Assembly: GCA_963823845.1 (NCBI GenBank)
Contig: CAWGND010000014.1
Location: 930,001 to 994,000 of the forward strand
Direction: 5' to 3'
DNA from: Alloacidobacterium sp963823845
GTDB taxonomy: Bacteria; Acidobacteriota; Terriglobia; Terriglobales; Acidobacteriaceae
DNA: 64,000 bases
Shown: positions 18,546 to 29,408 of the stretch, one piece after another
Position numbering within the stretch: the first letter of the stretch is position 1
Layout of the letters: each line of letters opens with the position of its first letter
Notes under the pieces: model-generated
Told to the model about the DNA's origin: nothing
Seen by the model: only the letters and a program-made list of their open reading frames with translations
Database searches by the model: none
Position numbers and translations under genes: made by a program

Positions 18546-18950
18546 CTCGGCCTGTCCGCCTGCCAGCGCGGTCATCGTGTGCGCTTTACCACCGCCGCTG
18601 CGCTGGTCAGCGCGCTGATCGAAGCTCGCGACGACAAGCACCTCCTGCGCTTTCAGAAGCTGCTGGCCAGCTATGAGCTTCTCATCGTCGATGAACTGGG
18701 CTACGTGCCGCTGTCCAAAAGCGGCGCCGAACTGCTGTTCGAAACCTTCAGTCAACGCTATGAACGCGATTCAACGCTGGTGACCAGCAACCTGCCCTTC
18801 GAGGAATGGACCGAGGTCTTCGGCTCCGAAAGGCTCACCGGCGCTCTGCTCGACCGCATCACCCATCACGTCCACATCCTGAAGATGAACGGCGACAGCT
18901 ACCGACTCAAGCAAAGCTGCCGCAAAAGGAATCCACCCTCAGACCGCTGA
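18546..18950 (+). pseudogene. istB: IstB, IS21-type transposition helper ATPase, truncated
   Basis: From about 18546 the plus strand reads ACQRGHRVRFTTAAALVSAL, LLASYELLIVDELGYVPLSK (Walker B) and SNLPFEEWTEVFGSERLTGA, all standard IstB AAA+ features, ending at 18950. The N-terminal part with the Walker A loop is missing, replaced at 18545 by IS110 sequence. The IS21 3' end probably lies near 19066 (CCTTGACACA). IstA is absent. Inactive. Confidence 0.88.
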
Positions 18951-19100
18951 GACCTTCCCTCGCGGGGAAGAAGGGCCTCTTCCGCTACGCTCCAGAGCCC
19001 CTTCTTCCCCGCAATCAACTCCATCCTCATCCTTATTACTGGTTCCCTTTTACTCCGCCCTTGACACAAGGCGGGTTCGAACATCGAGAGGATCAGATCG

Positions 19101-19199
19101 CACGCTATATCCACAGGCCAAGAAGATTTGCGCCAGCGACATTCGAATCGACACCTCATCGTCCACGATGAGAAGCTTTACTTTCGCTTTGGACATCAT
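19101..19199 (-). pseudogene. Response-regulator receiver, N-terminal fragment
   Basis: From ATG 19199: MMSKAKVKLLIVDDEVSIRM followed by SLAQIFLACGYSVRS. This is the first beta strand, the acidic DDE pocket and first helix of a CheY-like receiver. The phosphorylation-site half is missing; similarity ends close to the IS21 end, suggesting interruption by that element. The DNA upstream (19200-19366) holds an IS-end-like motif at 19264-19283 and no gene. Confidence 0.75.
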
Positions 19200-19366
19200 G
19201 TGTCTTTCCCGTGTATCACACTGCCAATTGAAATTAAGTGTCCCATTTGCGCGAATTTTCATACTGTTCAATTTTGCTCACACTTGTCGCCTGTTGCTTG
19301 GCTGGTATCGATTTCGCCTTGTGGTCCCTCCCCGAATGAGTACCCACCGGGGCTGCGCGGAACCAT

Positions 19367-20023
19367 TCAGTCGTGCAGAATGATATTGAGCAGTGACTTA
19401 TGAACTCGAATGCGCCCGTTGTATTCAATAAAGCCGAGCTTGCGAAATCGATTCATGAAGAAGCTGACGCGGGACCGGGTGGTGCCGATCATTTCCGCCA
19501 GCGTTTCCTGCGTTATCGTCGGAATCAACGTTTCCGGCTCACCCGGCTTGCCAAATTCAGCCAACAACAGGAGAATTCTGGCCAGACGCTTTTCGCTGGA
19601 GTTGAAAAGCTGATCGACAAGATCAGCCTGGGTTCGCATACTGCGGGCGAGCAGAAACTTTAAGAACAGATCGGATAAGGCATGCTCCTCGTGTATGACG
19701 CGGATCATCTCTACCCGCTCTATCTTAAGCGCCGTACAGGTGGTAATCGCAGTGGCCGTCGCCAGTCGCAGCCCAACCGCTCCGGCGATTGACTCTTCTC
19801 CAACGAATTCGCCAGAAGAGAGGAGCGCGATCGTAGCTTCTTTGCCGTTTTTCGAAACAACTGTGAGTTGGGCGCGGCCCTTTTGCAGATAGAAGACGGA
19901 GTCGGCTGGATTTCCCTGCGAAAAGAAGGCCTGCTTTGGCTTTAGTTGAACGATTCTTCGTCCTAGTCCAGCTTTCGCCAGAAAGTCGACGACTTCAAAG
20001 GCTGTGTTTTTCAGCTCATTCAT
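19367..20023 (-). CDS. Crp/Fnr family transcriptional regulator
   Basis: Start taken at MNELKNTAFEVVDF (20023); the frame is open to 20119. Residues about 15-125 form the cyclic-nucleotide-binding-type barrel (QAFFSQGNPADSVFYLQKGR), and 150-215 the Crp helix-turn-helix (ITQETLAEMIGTTRSRVSFF, MNRFRKLGFIEYNG). No cysteine cluster, so it is not a canonical FNR oxygen sensor. Such proteins in acidobacteria often control stress or anaerobic genes. The frame is complete. Targets cannot be read from sequence. Confidence 0.88.
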   Translation of the reverse strand: MNELKNTAFEVVDFLAKAGLGRRIVQLKPKQAFFSQGNPADSVFYLQKGRAQLTVVSKNGKEATIALLSSGEFVGEESIAGAVGLRLATATAITTCTALKIERVEMIRVIHEEHALSDLFLKFLLARSMRTQADLVDQLFNSSEKRLARILLLLAEFGKPGEPETLIPTITQETLAEMIGTTRSRVSFFMNRFRKLGFIEYNGRIRVHKSLLNIILHD

Positions 20024-20112
20024 CTGAAATGGTCCCTTCCCGGATGCGGCCTTCCACGGGGAAAAGTCCATAATCGTGCGCAACCGCAACCGATCTGAGG
20101 AAACAGGGGATC

Positions 20113-20349
20113 TTGGCAAAGATTATAAATACAGCGACAAAGTCCTTGTCTATGCCTATTCCTTTCGCTCTTTGCGCTGGCACTCTGTTCGTTCTCTCCG
20201 GATGCCTACTGTCTAACCCATTTGCCCAAAACAAAGATAACAAACCGCTCTCAGGTCCACCTCGGCAATTTGCAACAACCGGATTTGGTCAAACCGGTTC
20301 AATGGCTGGCAAGAACCTCAGGGTAATTGTTTACATCACGGATGGATAA
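20113..20349 (+). CDS. Possible small lipoprotein-like product
   Basis: 78 residues with a hydrophobic N-terminal stretch ending FVLSGC (residues 26-31), which resembles a lipobox, then a polar tail. It overlaps the possible upstream start of the Crp/Fnr gene and has no clear ribosome site. Could be a remnant or a chance frame. The stretch 20350-20505 shows nothing else. Confidence 0.3.
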   Translation: MAKIINTATKSLSMPIPFALCAGTLFVLSGCLLSNPFAQNKDNKPLSGPPRQFATTGFGQTGSMAGKNLRVIVYITDG

Positions 20350-20505
20350 CCGACCAGCGAATAAAGGACTACATCGAGACTCTGAAGAAGGGTGCCTGGT
20401 GTGGGCTGGTGAAAGCGATGGAGAAGACGTACGGTGGGGTCGACGCTTCCCCCGGTGGCCTGGGAAGACGGAGTGGACCGTCTCCCCTGGAACATGGTCG
20501 TCGCC

Positions 20506-20826
20506 CTATGCGTGTACGGGAAGGGTGATCTTATGGAAGGTCGAGTTGATAACCTCACACGCATAAACCTTAGGAACTCCATCGATCACCTTTGCCAAGG
20601 TCTTCAACACTTCGGGGTAAGTATTGGCGTTGTAGGTTTCAGCATCCGCTTTGTTGTCCCATAGGCTGATTGCCGTCACATCCAGCCCGCTGGAACCGGC
20701 GAACGAGATTTCGTCCCTAAAGCCCTTTTGTTTGCGGAGTAACGGGAGAATTTGACTCTCAAATATGTGGCCGTACTCAGAAAGCATATTGTATTTCAGA
20801 CGAACAGAGACGTTGCGTGCAAACAT
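20506..20826 (-). CDS. ABM-like monooxygenase-fold protein
   Basis: 106 residues, MFARNVSVRLKYNMLSEYGH at the N terminus, and an alternating beta-alpha-beta pattern (FRDEISFAGSSGLDVTAISL, then DNKADAETYNANTYPEVLKT) that matches the dimeric alpha/beta barrel of antibiotic-biosynthesis-monooxygenase-like proteins. A near-perfect Shine-Dalgarno (AAAGGAGGATCT) stands before the ATG. Family members range from quinol oxygenases to heme-binding proteins, and no haem or catalytic residues can be assigned. It stands alone. Confidence 0.72.
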   Translation of the reverse strand: MFARNVSVRLKYNMLSEYGHIFESQILPLLRKQKGFRDEISFAGSSGLDVTAISLWDNKADAETYNANTYPEVLKTLAKVIDGVPKVYACEVINSTFHKITLPVHA

Positions 20827-21182
20827 AGATCCTCCTTTAAGAGGTCATTGTTAGCTAAGAAGAGCGAACTTCAGATGGGCTGACTTAGTTCAGGGAACCT
20901 GAAAGAGGAGGAGGTGTAGTAACCAGCTCACTTCCAAGTGTACCTGAAGGCAGTAAGTTTGTCTATTGGAGCGGTTGAGTCAGCAGGGTCCTGTAGTGCC
21001 ATGGTTTTCAGATCTCCGATAAGGGGTGATCTCGATGAGCTGGTGGAAAATGGGCCGAGTGCTTACGGAGTAGCAGTTCACCTAACTGCGGTGTACGGGC
21101 CAACGATATGCCAGAACAAGACGAATAATGGCGCTGTCGCGCCGCAGATCAAGACTGACCAGAGAATGCCGTCAGTAGCGCC
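20827..21182. other. 0.36 kb gap upstream of the SagB-type gene
   Basis: No supported gene. It contains an AGAGGAGGAGGTG purine stretch at about 20905-20917 but no frame that follows it convincingly. Confidence 0.4.
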
Positions 21183-22738
21183 ATGGCTCTCAATGCTAAT
21201 ATCGGGCAATCCAAGCCCCATCTACCGGCAATGACGTGGCGCGAATATCACGAAGCTACAAAGCATAGCGTTGAATCGCTGAGGCGAGCACGGCATGTTC
21301 TCGACTGGGCGAACATGCCTGATCCGTTTCGCCATTACGAAGGCGTGCCGGTTCTCGATCTGCCGGCAGATCCGCCCACCCCTGAAATGCCAGCTCTCTC
21401 GACGTCCTTAAGGGTGCCTCTGGCACCATGCCTGTCGGCGACGGACCGACCTTCCTCTCGCAACTGCTCTTCTATTCCGCTGCGATTAGCGTGTCGAAGC
21501 GTGTCCCGTCGACGGGATATAACTATGCGCTAAGAGTGAATCCCTCCTCAGGGAATCTGCACCCGACGGAATTCCATTTCCTCACACGAGGCCTGAACGG
21601 GTGGCCAGATGGGTTGTATCACTACGATCCATCCAGGCACATGGCAGAGCAGCGCGGGCGCGGTGATTTTGAATTGAAGCTCGCCAGCGGTTCTGCGACC
21701 ATTGTGTTTGTATTGACCAGTATCGTGTGGCGCGAGGTCTGGAAGTATGGTGAACGGGCTTATCGGTACTGCCTGCATGACATAGGACACGCGTGGCAGG
21801 CGCTTGCACTTTCCGCCCGGGCTATCGGTTGCGACCACTGCGCGGTTGGACACTTCGTGGACGATGACGTGGCGCGGATGGTTCACCTTAACAGTGACGA
21901 GTGGCCTATGCTGATTGTCAGCCTCCACGGCAAGTCCATTCCGGTGCGTGATGCAGATACCGGCAAGACTGTCTGGTTCGGCGGGAAGGCGAACCAGCTT
22001 TCCAAGCAGACGATTGCTCACCCACTGATTAACAGCATCCACTTCGCCACGAAACGAAGCAGTGGGAGCGGTGAAACCTCCTTCGCAGAGTCGGCTTCAA
22101 CTGGCTCCGGCGAGATCAAACTGCCTTCTCCGGATTCATCGACTCGCACCTTTAGCGCGGCTACCCGAATGCGACGCTCGGCGCTCGACTTCGTGGGTGG
22201 AAAGCGATCGATGTCATTAGCGCAGCTCTCGGCCATCCTTGCCGTTACAGCCCAGCCATTGTCGGCTGATTTTGCGGGCACGCGTTTCATCCGACTCTAT
22301 TTGTATGGTCATCGCGTCGATGGGTTGCAACCCGGGGTCTACAGGTTCTGGCCGGAGCGTGCCGAGTTGGAGCAGACCAAGAGTGGCGACCAGCGCGTGG
22401 CGGCCGCTGGCCTGAGCCTTGGGCAGAGGCTCGCCGGTAATGCCTGCGTAACTTTTTCGATGATCGGCGATCTCGAGCGTGCCGCTCGCACCTATGGCGA
22501 CCGTGGTTATCGCTATGCGCATTTTGAAGCAGGCGCTATTGGCCACCGCTTGTATCTCGCCGCTGAGGCACTTGGACTGGGTGCGACCGGCATCGGCGCC
22601 TTCTATGATGATGAGGTGCAGCGTCATCTCAACCTGGTATCCACTCAGGGACAGGTCGTATACCATTTTGCGATCGGCTATCCGGTCCTCGATCCGCGCG
22701 TCTCAGCATCAAATGAACTCAAGGAAATCACACGGTAG
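21183..22738 (+). pseudogene. SagB/ThcOx-type nitroreductase-fold dehydrogenase, one frameshift
   Basis: The first frame reads HLPAMTWREYHEATKHSVES and LDWANMPDPFRHYEGVP; the match then continues in another frame with LSQLLFYSAAISVSK and RVNPSSGNLHPTEFHFLT (the SagB FMN-binding signature) to the stop at 22738. One missing base near 21395 explains the break and would restore 518 residues. Two nitroreductase-like halves are present (about 80-240 and 300-500, the second with RTYGDRGYRYAHFEAGAIGH). These FMN enzymes oxidise azolines in peptide maturation or have unknown roles; no YcaO partner is nearby. Confidence 0.85.
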
Positions 22739-22757
22739 GCATACTAAGGCGCACATT

Positions 22758-23277
22758 TTATCCTGGGAGCGACCGCGCGACCACTAGTGTGATATCCGTC
22801 CTGCTGTTCGTAACTCCTGCTGAATTGCTGGACCGCTGTCTGGAGAAGGGGTCCGGCGGGAAGCTGAGAATGGCTGGCCCGTGTGTCCAGCAAACGGGAC
22901 TCACCAAATTCCTCCCCCTCGGGGTTCGCGGCTTCGGTGATGCCATCGGTGTAGAGCACCGGCGTGTCGCCGGGAGCAAGCTGCACTTCAGCAATTCCGC
23001 ATTGCCAGGCGTTAAACCCAGCGAGGAATCCTCCAAAGACAAGGGCCAGGCAGCCACGCATTGGGATCGTCGATTCGAAGGAACAACCCTGCCAACCCCA
23101 CCGCCAGGTATAACAGCGGATAAAAGGAGAGGAACTTGACCGCAAAACGTTGGCGGGAGTCAGGTTTCTAAACACGGGAGGCTGCGGCGCTGGACCCAAG
23201 GTAACTGGCAGGTTCATCGGTTCCCTACCGGCGCGCTCTGGCGACAGAAACGCCGGGCTAGAAAGGCAGAATCTCAT
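22758..23277 (-). pseudogene. SpoIIE-type PP2C phosphatase, collapsed by deletion
   Basis: The 3' part reads IAEVQLAPGDTPVLYTDGIT and EEFGESRLLDTR, then in another frame TDITLVVARSLPG: the last conserved blocks of the SpoIIE/PP2C domain. The 5' part, across frames, holds LALVFGGFLAGFNAW, a membrane-sensor fragment. The bulk of the sensor and the metal-binding aspartates are absent, so two ends of a membrane-anchored phosphatase were fused by deletion. The intact cousin is at 48722-49993. Confidence 0.75.
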
Positions 23278-23332
23278 AATAACCCTGTATTGATATCTGA
23301 GCGTCTTTAGCTCAAGAATGTCGCCTTAAGGA

Positions 23333-23362
23333 TTGACAACGGCCATTCGGAGCGCCTATTGT
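23333..23362 (+). promoter_or_regulatory. Sigma-70-type promoter of groES-groEL
   Basis: TTGACA at 23333-23338 and TATTGT at 23357-23362 with an 18-base spacer. The CIRCE operator starts at the last base of the -10 box, so HrcA would block initiation. Confidence 0.75.
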
Positions 23363-23388
23363 TAGCAGTCGAAGGCCGAGAGTGCTAA
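23362..23388 (+). promoter_or_regulatory. CIRCE element (HrcA operator)
   Basis: TTAGCAGTC, nine bases, GAGTGCTAA. The consensus is TTAGCACTC-N9-GAGTGCTAA, so one mismatch in the left arm. It lies 100 bases upstream of the groES start, the standard arrangement for HrcA-repressed chaperonin operons. Confidence 0.92.
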
Positions 23389-23487
23389 CAAGCACTGATT
23401 TGTCAGCCATTCCTGCCCTGCGATTCACATTCAGGATTTCGTAGTCAGTAGCGCTGGGAAAACCTCGTGTCAAGGAGAAGTAACGCA

Positions 23488-23808
23488 ATGACAACCGCAA
23501 CTGCATCCTCAGCGACCAGCTTCACTCCGCTCCATGACCGCATCTTGGTGCGGCGTGTGGACGAGACCGAATCGATTCGTGGTGGCATCATCATTCCCGA
23601 CTCTGCCAAAGAAAAGCCGCAGGAAGGTGAGGCTGTTTCCGTGGGTAAGGGCAAGTCGAATGATGAAGGCAAGGTCTTCCCGCTCGACGTAAAGCCTGGA
23701 GACCACATTCTGTTCGGCAAGTACTCGGGCACCGAAATCAAGATCGATGGCGAGGAATTCCTGATGATGCGCGAGGAAGAAGTGCTCGGTATTCTCAAGA
23801 AGAAGTAG
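23488..23808 (+). CDS. groES: Co-chaperonin GroES
   Basis: 106 residues from ATG 23488, preceded by CAAGGAGAAG. It contains FTPLHDRILVRRVDETESIR, the mobile loop GGIIIPDSAKEKPQEG, and GDHILFGKYSGTEIKIDGEE. GroES caps GroEL as a heptamer and is cytosolic. About eight residues of extra Ser/Thr/Ala-rich N terminus precede the usual start of homology. The operon is under CIRCE control and followed by groEL 141 bases later. The frame is intact, unlike its partner. Confidence 0.96.
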   Translation: MTTATASSATSFTPLHDRILVRRVDETESIRGGIIIPDSAKEKPQEGEAVSVGKGKSNDEGKVFPLDVKPGDHILFGKYSGTEIKIDGEEFLMMREEEVLGILKKK

Positions 23809-23949
23809 GCGCGCGGCGGACCCACTGGCTGCGAAGTTTTGCTGGGCCAATACCAGCTTGTGCTAGCTGGCTCATGAAGCACCCAGAGTTACAGCACACC
23901 AAGCAATGATCTGGGTGGCAAGTCTCTGCTCTTTTTAAGGAGAATTGAA

Positions 23950-25618
<1,669 letters not shown>

Positions 25619-25706
25619 GAGCATCCAGCCACTGCGAGCAAGAGCAAAGGCCATCCTGGTGAGACTGTTACGAAACTCTTTTGGGTAGGGCCAAATAGAT
25701 GAGAAG

Positions 25707-25730
25707 ATGCCCTTGCGGAAGCGAGGGCAT
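25707..25730 (+). terminator. Hairpin between IS end and transposase start
   Basis: ATGCCCTTGC, GGAA loop, GCGAGGGCAT (one G-T pair), then TTTT. It stands five bases before the TTG start of the transposase, so it could stop transcripts entering from outside or hide the start codon. Known IS elements use such hairpins against read-through activation. Confidence 0.6.
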
Positions 25731-25735
25731 TTTCG

Positions 25736-27067
25736 TTGGGTTATATCCAAGGCGAAGGGCGGAGGCAGGGGACGCTTTTTCCAGTGGTGTTGGACGATCT
25801 GATTTCGGCCGATCATGTGTGCCGAGTGATCGACGCTTTCGTAGGTGGACTGTCGATAGCAGAACTGGGCTTTGAGCGTGCGGAATCGGCGGAGACGGGT
25901 CGGCCTGGCTACGATCCGCGCGATCTGCTGAAGCTTTATCTCTATGGATATCTGAACCAGCTACGTTCTTCGCGTCGTCTGGAGGCTGAGTGCCGTCGCA
26001 ACGTGGAGCTGATGTGGCTGCTAGGGCGACTCTATCCAGACCATAAGTCGATCGCTGAATTTCGGAGGATGCACCGCGATGCGATCGCTGCTGTGGGAGC
26101 GGCGCTGGTGCGGTTCGCGCGCTCCTGCGGTCTGATCCGTGGTGAATGGATCGCTGTAGACGGCACCAAGTTCCGCGCGGTGGCTAGCGCTGAGAGTGTG
26201 CGGGAGCGCCAGGCACTTGAGAAGTATCTGGAGAGCATGGAGAAGGCCGACGAGGAGCAACAGACCAGCATCGACCCGTCCGCGGTGCAGGCTGCGCTGG
26301 AGAAATTACGTCAACATCCGGAACCGGAAGCACACTTTATGCCGGTGGCGGGCACGAAGGCTCCCGCCTACAACGTGCAGACCGCAGTGGATGCGGAGCA
26401 TGGGCTGATCGTGGCTCATGCGATCACTCTGAACGCCGGCGACGGCGACTGCCTGGAGCCCATGGCCGAAGCCGCGCGTAAGGCCTTGGACTCTACTGAG
26501 CCCATGAACATCCTGGCCGACAAGGGCTATTCCAATGGCGAGCAGGCCAGCCGCTGCGAAGAAGCTGGCATGGTCCCGCATGTCCCGTCACGTCGCGGGA
26601 TCAATAATAAGGGCGACGGTTCGATGCTGGACCGCAGCGCCTTCCTCTATCAGCCCGAGACCGACAGCTTCCTCTGTCCCGAAGGCAAAACGCTACGGAG
26701 GCTGGCGCTGTCCCGCAAGGACCGGGCAGTCTATTACCAGGCAGAGGCGAGCGACTGCGCAAACTGCGCTCAGAAGAATCGCTGCACCCAGGCTCCGAAG
26801 CGATTACTAACCCGCCATCTCTATGACGATGTCCTGAACCGCATGCAGCAGCGTGCCACGCCCGACAAGATGCGGCTACGAAGATGCACGGTGGAGCACC
26901 CCTTCGCCACGCTCAAATACCAGATCTTCGGTCACCCTCGTTTCCTGTTGCGAGGACTGCATGGTTCAAAAACTGAAATCAGCCTCGCGGTTATGGCTTA
27001 CAACCTCAAACGCATGGTCAACCTGCTCGGCGGATCGACTCTCATCCAGCGCCTCGTTACCCCATAG
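25736..27067 (+). CDS. IS1182-type transposase, full length
   Basis: 443 residues from a TTG start (MGYIQGEGRRQGTLFPVVLD); the related copy at the left edge has ATG at the same place. The DUF772 N-terminal part contains GRPGYDPRDLLKLYLYGYLN, the first catalytic Asp is in EWIAVDGTKFRAVAS, the second in NILADKGYSNGEQA, and the C-terminal part holds a C-x2-C-x4-C pattern (DCANCAQKNRC) followed by RRCTVEHPFATLKYQIFGHP with the last acidic residue. All expected motifs are present and the frame is uninterrupted, so it may be active. Confidence 0.93.
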   Translation: MGYIQGEGRRQGTLFPVVLDDLISADHVCRVIDAFVGGLSIAELGFERAESAETGRPGYDPRDLLKLYLYGYLNQLRSSRRLEAECRRNVELMWLLGRLYPDHKSIAEFRRMHRDAIAAVGAALVRFARSCGLIRGEWIAVDGTKFRAVASAESVRERQALEKYLESMEKADEEQQTSIDPSAVQAALEKLRQHPEPEAHFMPVAGTKAPAYNVQTAVDAEHGLIVAHAITLNAGDGDCLEPMAEAARKALDSTEPMNILADKGYSNGEQASRCEEAGMVPHVPSRRGINNKGDGSMLDRSAFLYQPETDSFLCPEGKTLRRLALSRKDRAVYYQAEASDCANCAQKNRCTQAPKRLLTRHLYDDVLNRMQQRATPDKMRLRRCTVEHPFATLKYQIFGHPRFLLRGLHGSKTEISLAVMAYNLKRMVNLLGGSTLIQRLVTP

Positions 27068-27286
27068 ACTTCCAAACAGCCAGCATCATCCCAGAAACCA
27101 AAGGCGCCCCTTCTTAGGAGCGCCTCCGTCGTGCTTAATGCTTTACCAGCCTTCAGTTTCGTAACAGTCTCTGGTGGATGGCCTTTCGCCTTTGCGCATG
27201 CGAGTGTGGTTGGAGCCCTGCGCATATGAGAACATGCGAATCGATGACGGAGATGTCGAAATCCTTCGCTGTAGAATAAAAGGCCA

Positions 27287-27592
27287 ATGAGCAGCGATAG
27301 TTACATCATCGTTTTCTTGATCAGTCGCATGCCAGCAGATGGTGTTATGGTGAACCTCCTCGTTTATGGGACGGAAAGTGGAGAGGCAAGACAGATTCCG
27401 ATTCCTACCAGTGTTCCGATCCGATGGAAGAAGTTCAAAGAAGACATAACAAGCTCTTGCAGCAGCATATCTCCCGCTGAGTTTTATAGGATCGAGCGCG
27501 AGTTGACAGGACACGGTACCGCATCTAGTCGCTTCAATTGTGCCCTCTCGGAGATCACGCGTGCGGTGATTAAAGCTACTCCTCCTGCCTAA
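27287..27592 (+). CDS. Hypothetical protein, unrecognised
   Basis: 101 residues (MSSDSYIIVFLISRMPADGV at the N terminus), mixed alpha/beta in look, with ITSSCSSISPAEFYRIEREL in the middle. No family features and no clear Shine-Dalgarno. The frame is open and has codon use like other genes here. It may be a fragment. It lies between the IS1182 element and the broken SRAP gene. Confidence 0.4.
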   Translation: MSSDSYIIVFLISRMPADGVMVNLLVYGTESGEARQIPIPTSVPIRWKKFKEDITSSCSSISPAEFYRIERELTGHGTASSRFNCALSEITRAVIKATPPA

Positions 27593-27626
27593 GCTGGGAA
27601 AATCGGGATATTACAAGAGGTGAGTT

Positions 27627-28347
27627 ATCTGCGGACGCTACTATCGCCGATCTGACAAACAGCGCATCGCAGACGCCATGCATGCGGGCATCCGTGTACC
27701 ATTCGAGATCGAGCCCAGCTACAACATTGCCCCGATGACGTACCAGCCAGTCGTGCGCCTCGATCGCGACAATGACGAGCGCGAGTGGTGCCGATGCGTT
27801 GGGGATTGGTGCCCTTCTGGGCGCGAGATGCAAACGTCAGCTATTCGACTATTAACGCCAAAGCTGAAACGCTGACAATGAGTGAAACCTACCGCGATGC
27901 AATTAAGGGTCGCCGGTGCCTGGTACCGGCTGACGGCTTCTTCGAATGGAAGAAGCTGGATGCGAAGAACAAACAGCCTTTCGCTTTTGCCCTGAAGGAC
28001 GGTAGCATGATCGCCTTTGCGGGCATCTGGGAGCGATGGCGCGACGAAGCAACGAGTCAGGTTCTCGAAACCTACAGCATCATCACCACTGAGCCAAACG
28101 AACTGATGGCCCCGATTCACTCCCGAATGCCGGCGATCCTGGCGCCGCGCGACTATGAGCGATGGCTCGCGCCGGCGGACCCTGAGCGTCTGCCGATGGA
28201 CCTTCTGCGACCGTTCGATTCCGAGCAGTTGAGGCCTGGAAGGTCAGCGCAGAGGTTGGAAACGTGAAGAATGATCGCCCGGATTTGATCTATGTTCAGC
28301 CTGAGTCGAAGACACCCCCCGAGAGCCTCCGTCTTTCCCCTAGTTGA
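27627..28347 (+). pseudogene. SRAP/YedK-type abasic-site crosslink protein, two frameshifts
   Basis: Reading ICGRYYRRSDKQRIADAMHA from 27627 shows the catalytic Cys2 context of the family, but the start ATG has become ATC. The frame changes near 27785 to MRWGLVPFWARDANVSYSTI and LVPADGFFEWKKLDAKNKQP with the active-site HSRMPAILAP, then again near 28230 to EAWKVSAEVGNVKNDRPDLI, ending at 28347. Two added bases restore 240 residues. SRAP proteins cap abasic sites in single-stranded DNA. Clearly damaged. A second N-terminal scrap lies at 45013. Confidence 0.87.
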
Positions 28348-28556
28348 TGAATATAGCCGTAAGGCCTGTTCCTAGACTGCTCCGGAGGTGTTCGCCTTTT
28401 GAAGCTCGACTCATCGTGTTAGCGAAGGCCTTGTCGCACTTCCTCAACCAGAATTGCTCACCGAGGTTGCAGCTTAGCACGAAGATAATGGTCGGGTGCG
28501 GCGCCGTCTGTAGCGCCCACGACGCATGGATCGAGTCCGCTGCTAGAATGCAGCCC

Positions 28557-29408
28557 ATGGCGGCCAATGATGTAAGAGACGCAACGGCAGAGTCCAGCCC
28601 GCCATGCTTGCCCGAAGCAACCAAGCCCGATCTATTGACCATCGCTGCGATCGCCATTGTTGCCACGGTAATCGCGGACTTTATCCACGAGGGGCTTGGT
28701 CACGGAGGCATGTGTGTAGCCACGGGTGGGCGGCCGCTGGTGCTCTCAACGGTGCACTTCGAATGCAGCGCGGACACGCGTCTGGTGGCGGCGGGCGGGA
28801 CGCTCGCCAATCTGATCTTCGGAGTGCTGTTCTGGGTCGCCGCGCGTGCCGTCAAACGGTCGGCATCTTGGCGCTATTTCTTCTGGCTGTTGATGACTTT
28901 CAATCTGTTTCACGTAGGCGGATATTTTCTGTTCTCCGGCATCGGCAACATTGGTGACTGGGCGGCGGTGGTTGCAGGATGGCAGCCAGCCTGGGCGTGG
29001 CGCGTGGGTCTGGCTGCGCTGGGGATCGTTACCTATTTCTTTGTGTTTGTGCCTCTGTCATTGCGCGAACTGCGTCCGTTCTTAGGGAAGGATGCGAAGA
29101 TCCGTGTGCGGCGCGCGCGCCAACTCACGGTCACGCCTTATCTCACTGCCGGGATACTCGCCTGCGTTGCGGGAGCGCTGAATCCGGTTGGGCCGCTGTT
29201 GATTCTGCTTTCAGCTGCAGCAGCGTCATTTGGTGGCAACTCAGGGCTGGCGTGGATGTGGACCCTGCTCTATGGCCCGCGCATCCCCAGCAGCGAATTC
29301 CGGATGATCGAAATCCAACGCAACCGGAGATGGATTATCGCCGCCGTGGTCCTGGCAATAGGGTTCATCGCCGGACTGGGACCCGGCGTAGTGCTTCATT
29401 CGCTCTAG
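28557..29408 (+). CDS. Polytopic membrane protein with HEGLGH motif
   Basis: Start taken at ATG 28557 (MAANDVRDATAESS); 28548 is possible. About 283 residues with seven membrane segments. IADFIHEGLGHGGMCVATGG near residues 38-57 contains H-E-x2-G-H, which recalls a zinc-protease motif with one extra residue; MTFNLFHVGGYFLFSGIGNI could supply a further ligand. It resembles unnamed acidobacterial membrane proteins. Whether it is a peptidase is unproven. The frame is intact. Confidence 0.7.
   Translation: MAANDVRDATAESSPPCLPEATKPDLLTIAAIAIVATVIADFIHEGLGHGGMCVATGGRPLVLSTVHFECSADTRLVAAGGTLANLIFGVLFWVAARAVKRSASWRYFFWLLMTFNLFHVGGYFLFSGIGNIGDWAAVVAGWQPAWAWRVGLAALGIVTYFFVFVPLSLRELRPFLGKDAKIRVRRARQLTVTPYLTAGILACVAGALNPVGPLLILLSAAAASFGGNSGLAWMWTLLYGPRIPSSEFRMIEIQRNRRWIIAAVVLAIGFIAGLGPGVVLHSL

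Larger units (their letters stand above)
25661..27171 (+). mobile_element. Complete IS1182-type element
   Basis: Perfect 17-base inverted repeats, GAGACTGTTACGAAACT at 25661-25677 and its complement at 27155-27171, enclose one transposase gene. TGGT lies immediately outside both ends (25657-25660 and 27172-27175), a probable 4-base target duplication. Inserted 42 bases after groEL. About 1.51 kb. Confidence 0.88.

Noticed and set aside
18441..18755. Minus-strand frame over istB
   Set aside because: It is the antisense of istB plus IS110 sequence read in a wrong frame.
21183..22738. SagB as part of a peptide (azoline) biosynthesis cluster
   Set aside because: No YcaO, precursor peptide or transporter gene was found nearby.
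27099..27122. Hairpin at the right end of the IS1182 element as a terminator
   Set aside because: Imperfect stem and no following T-run.
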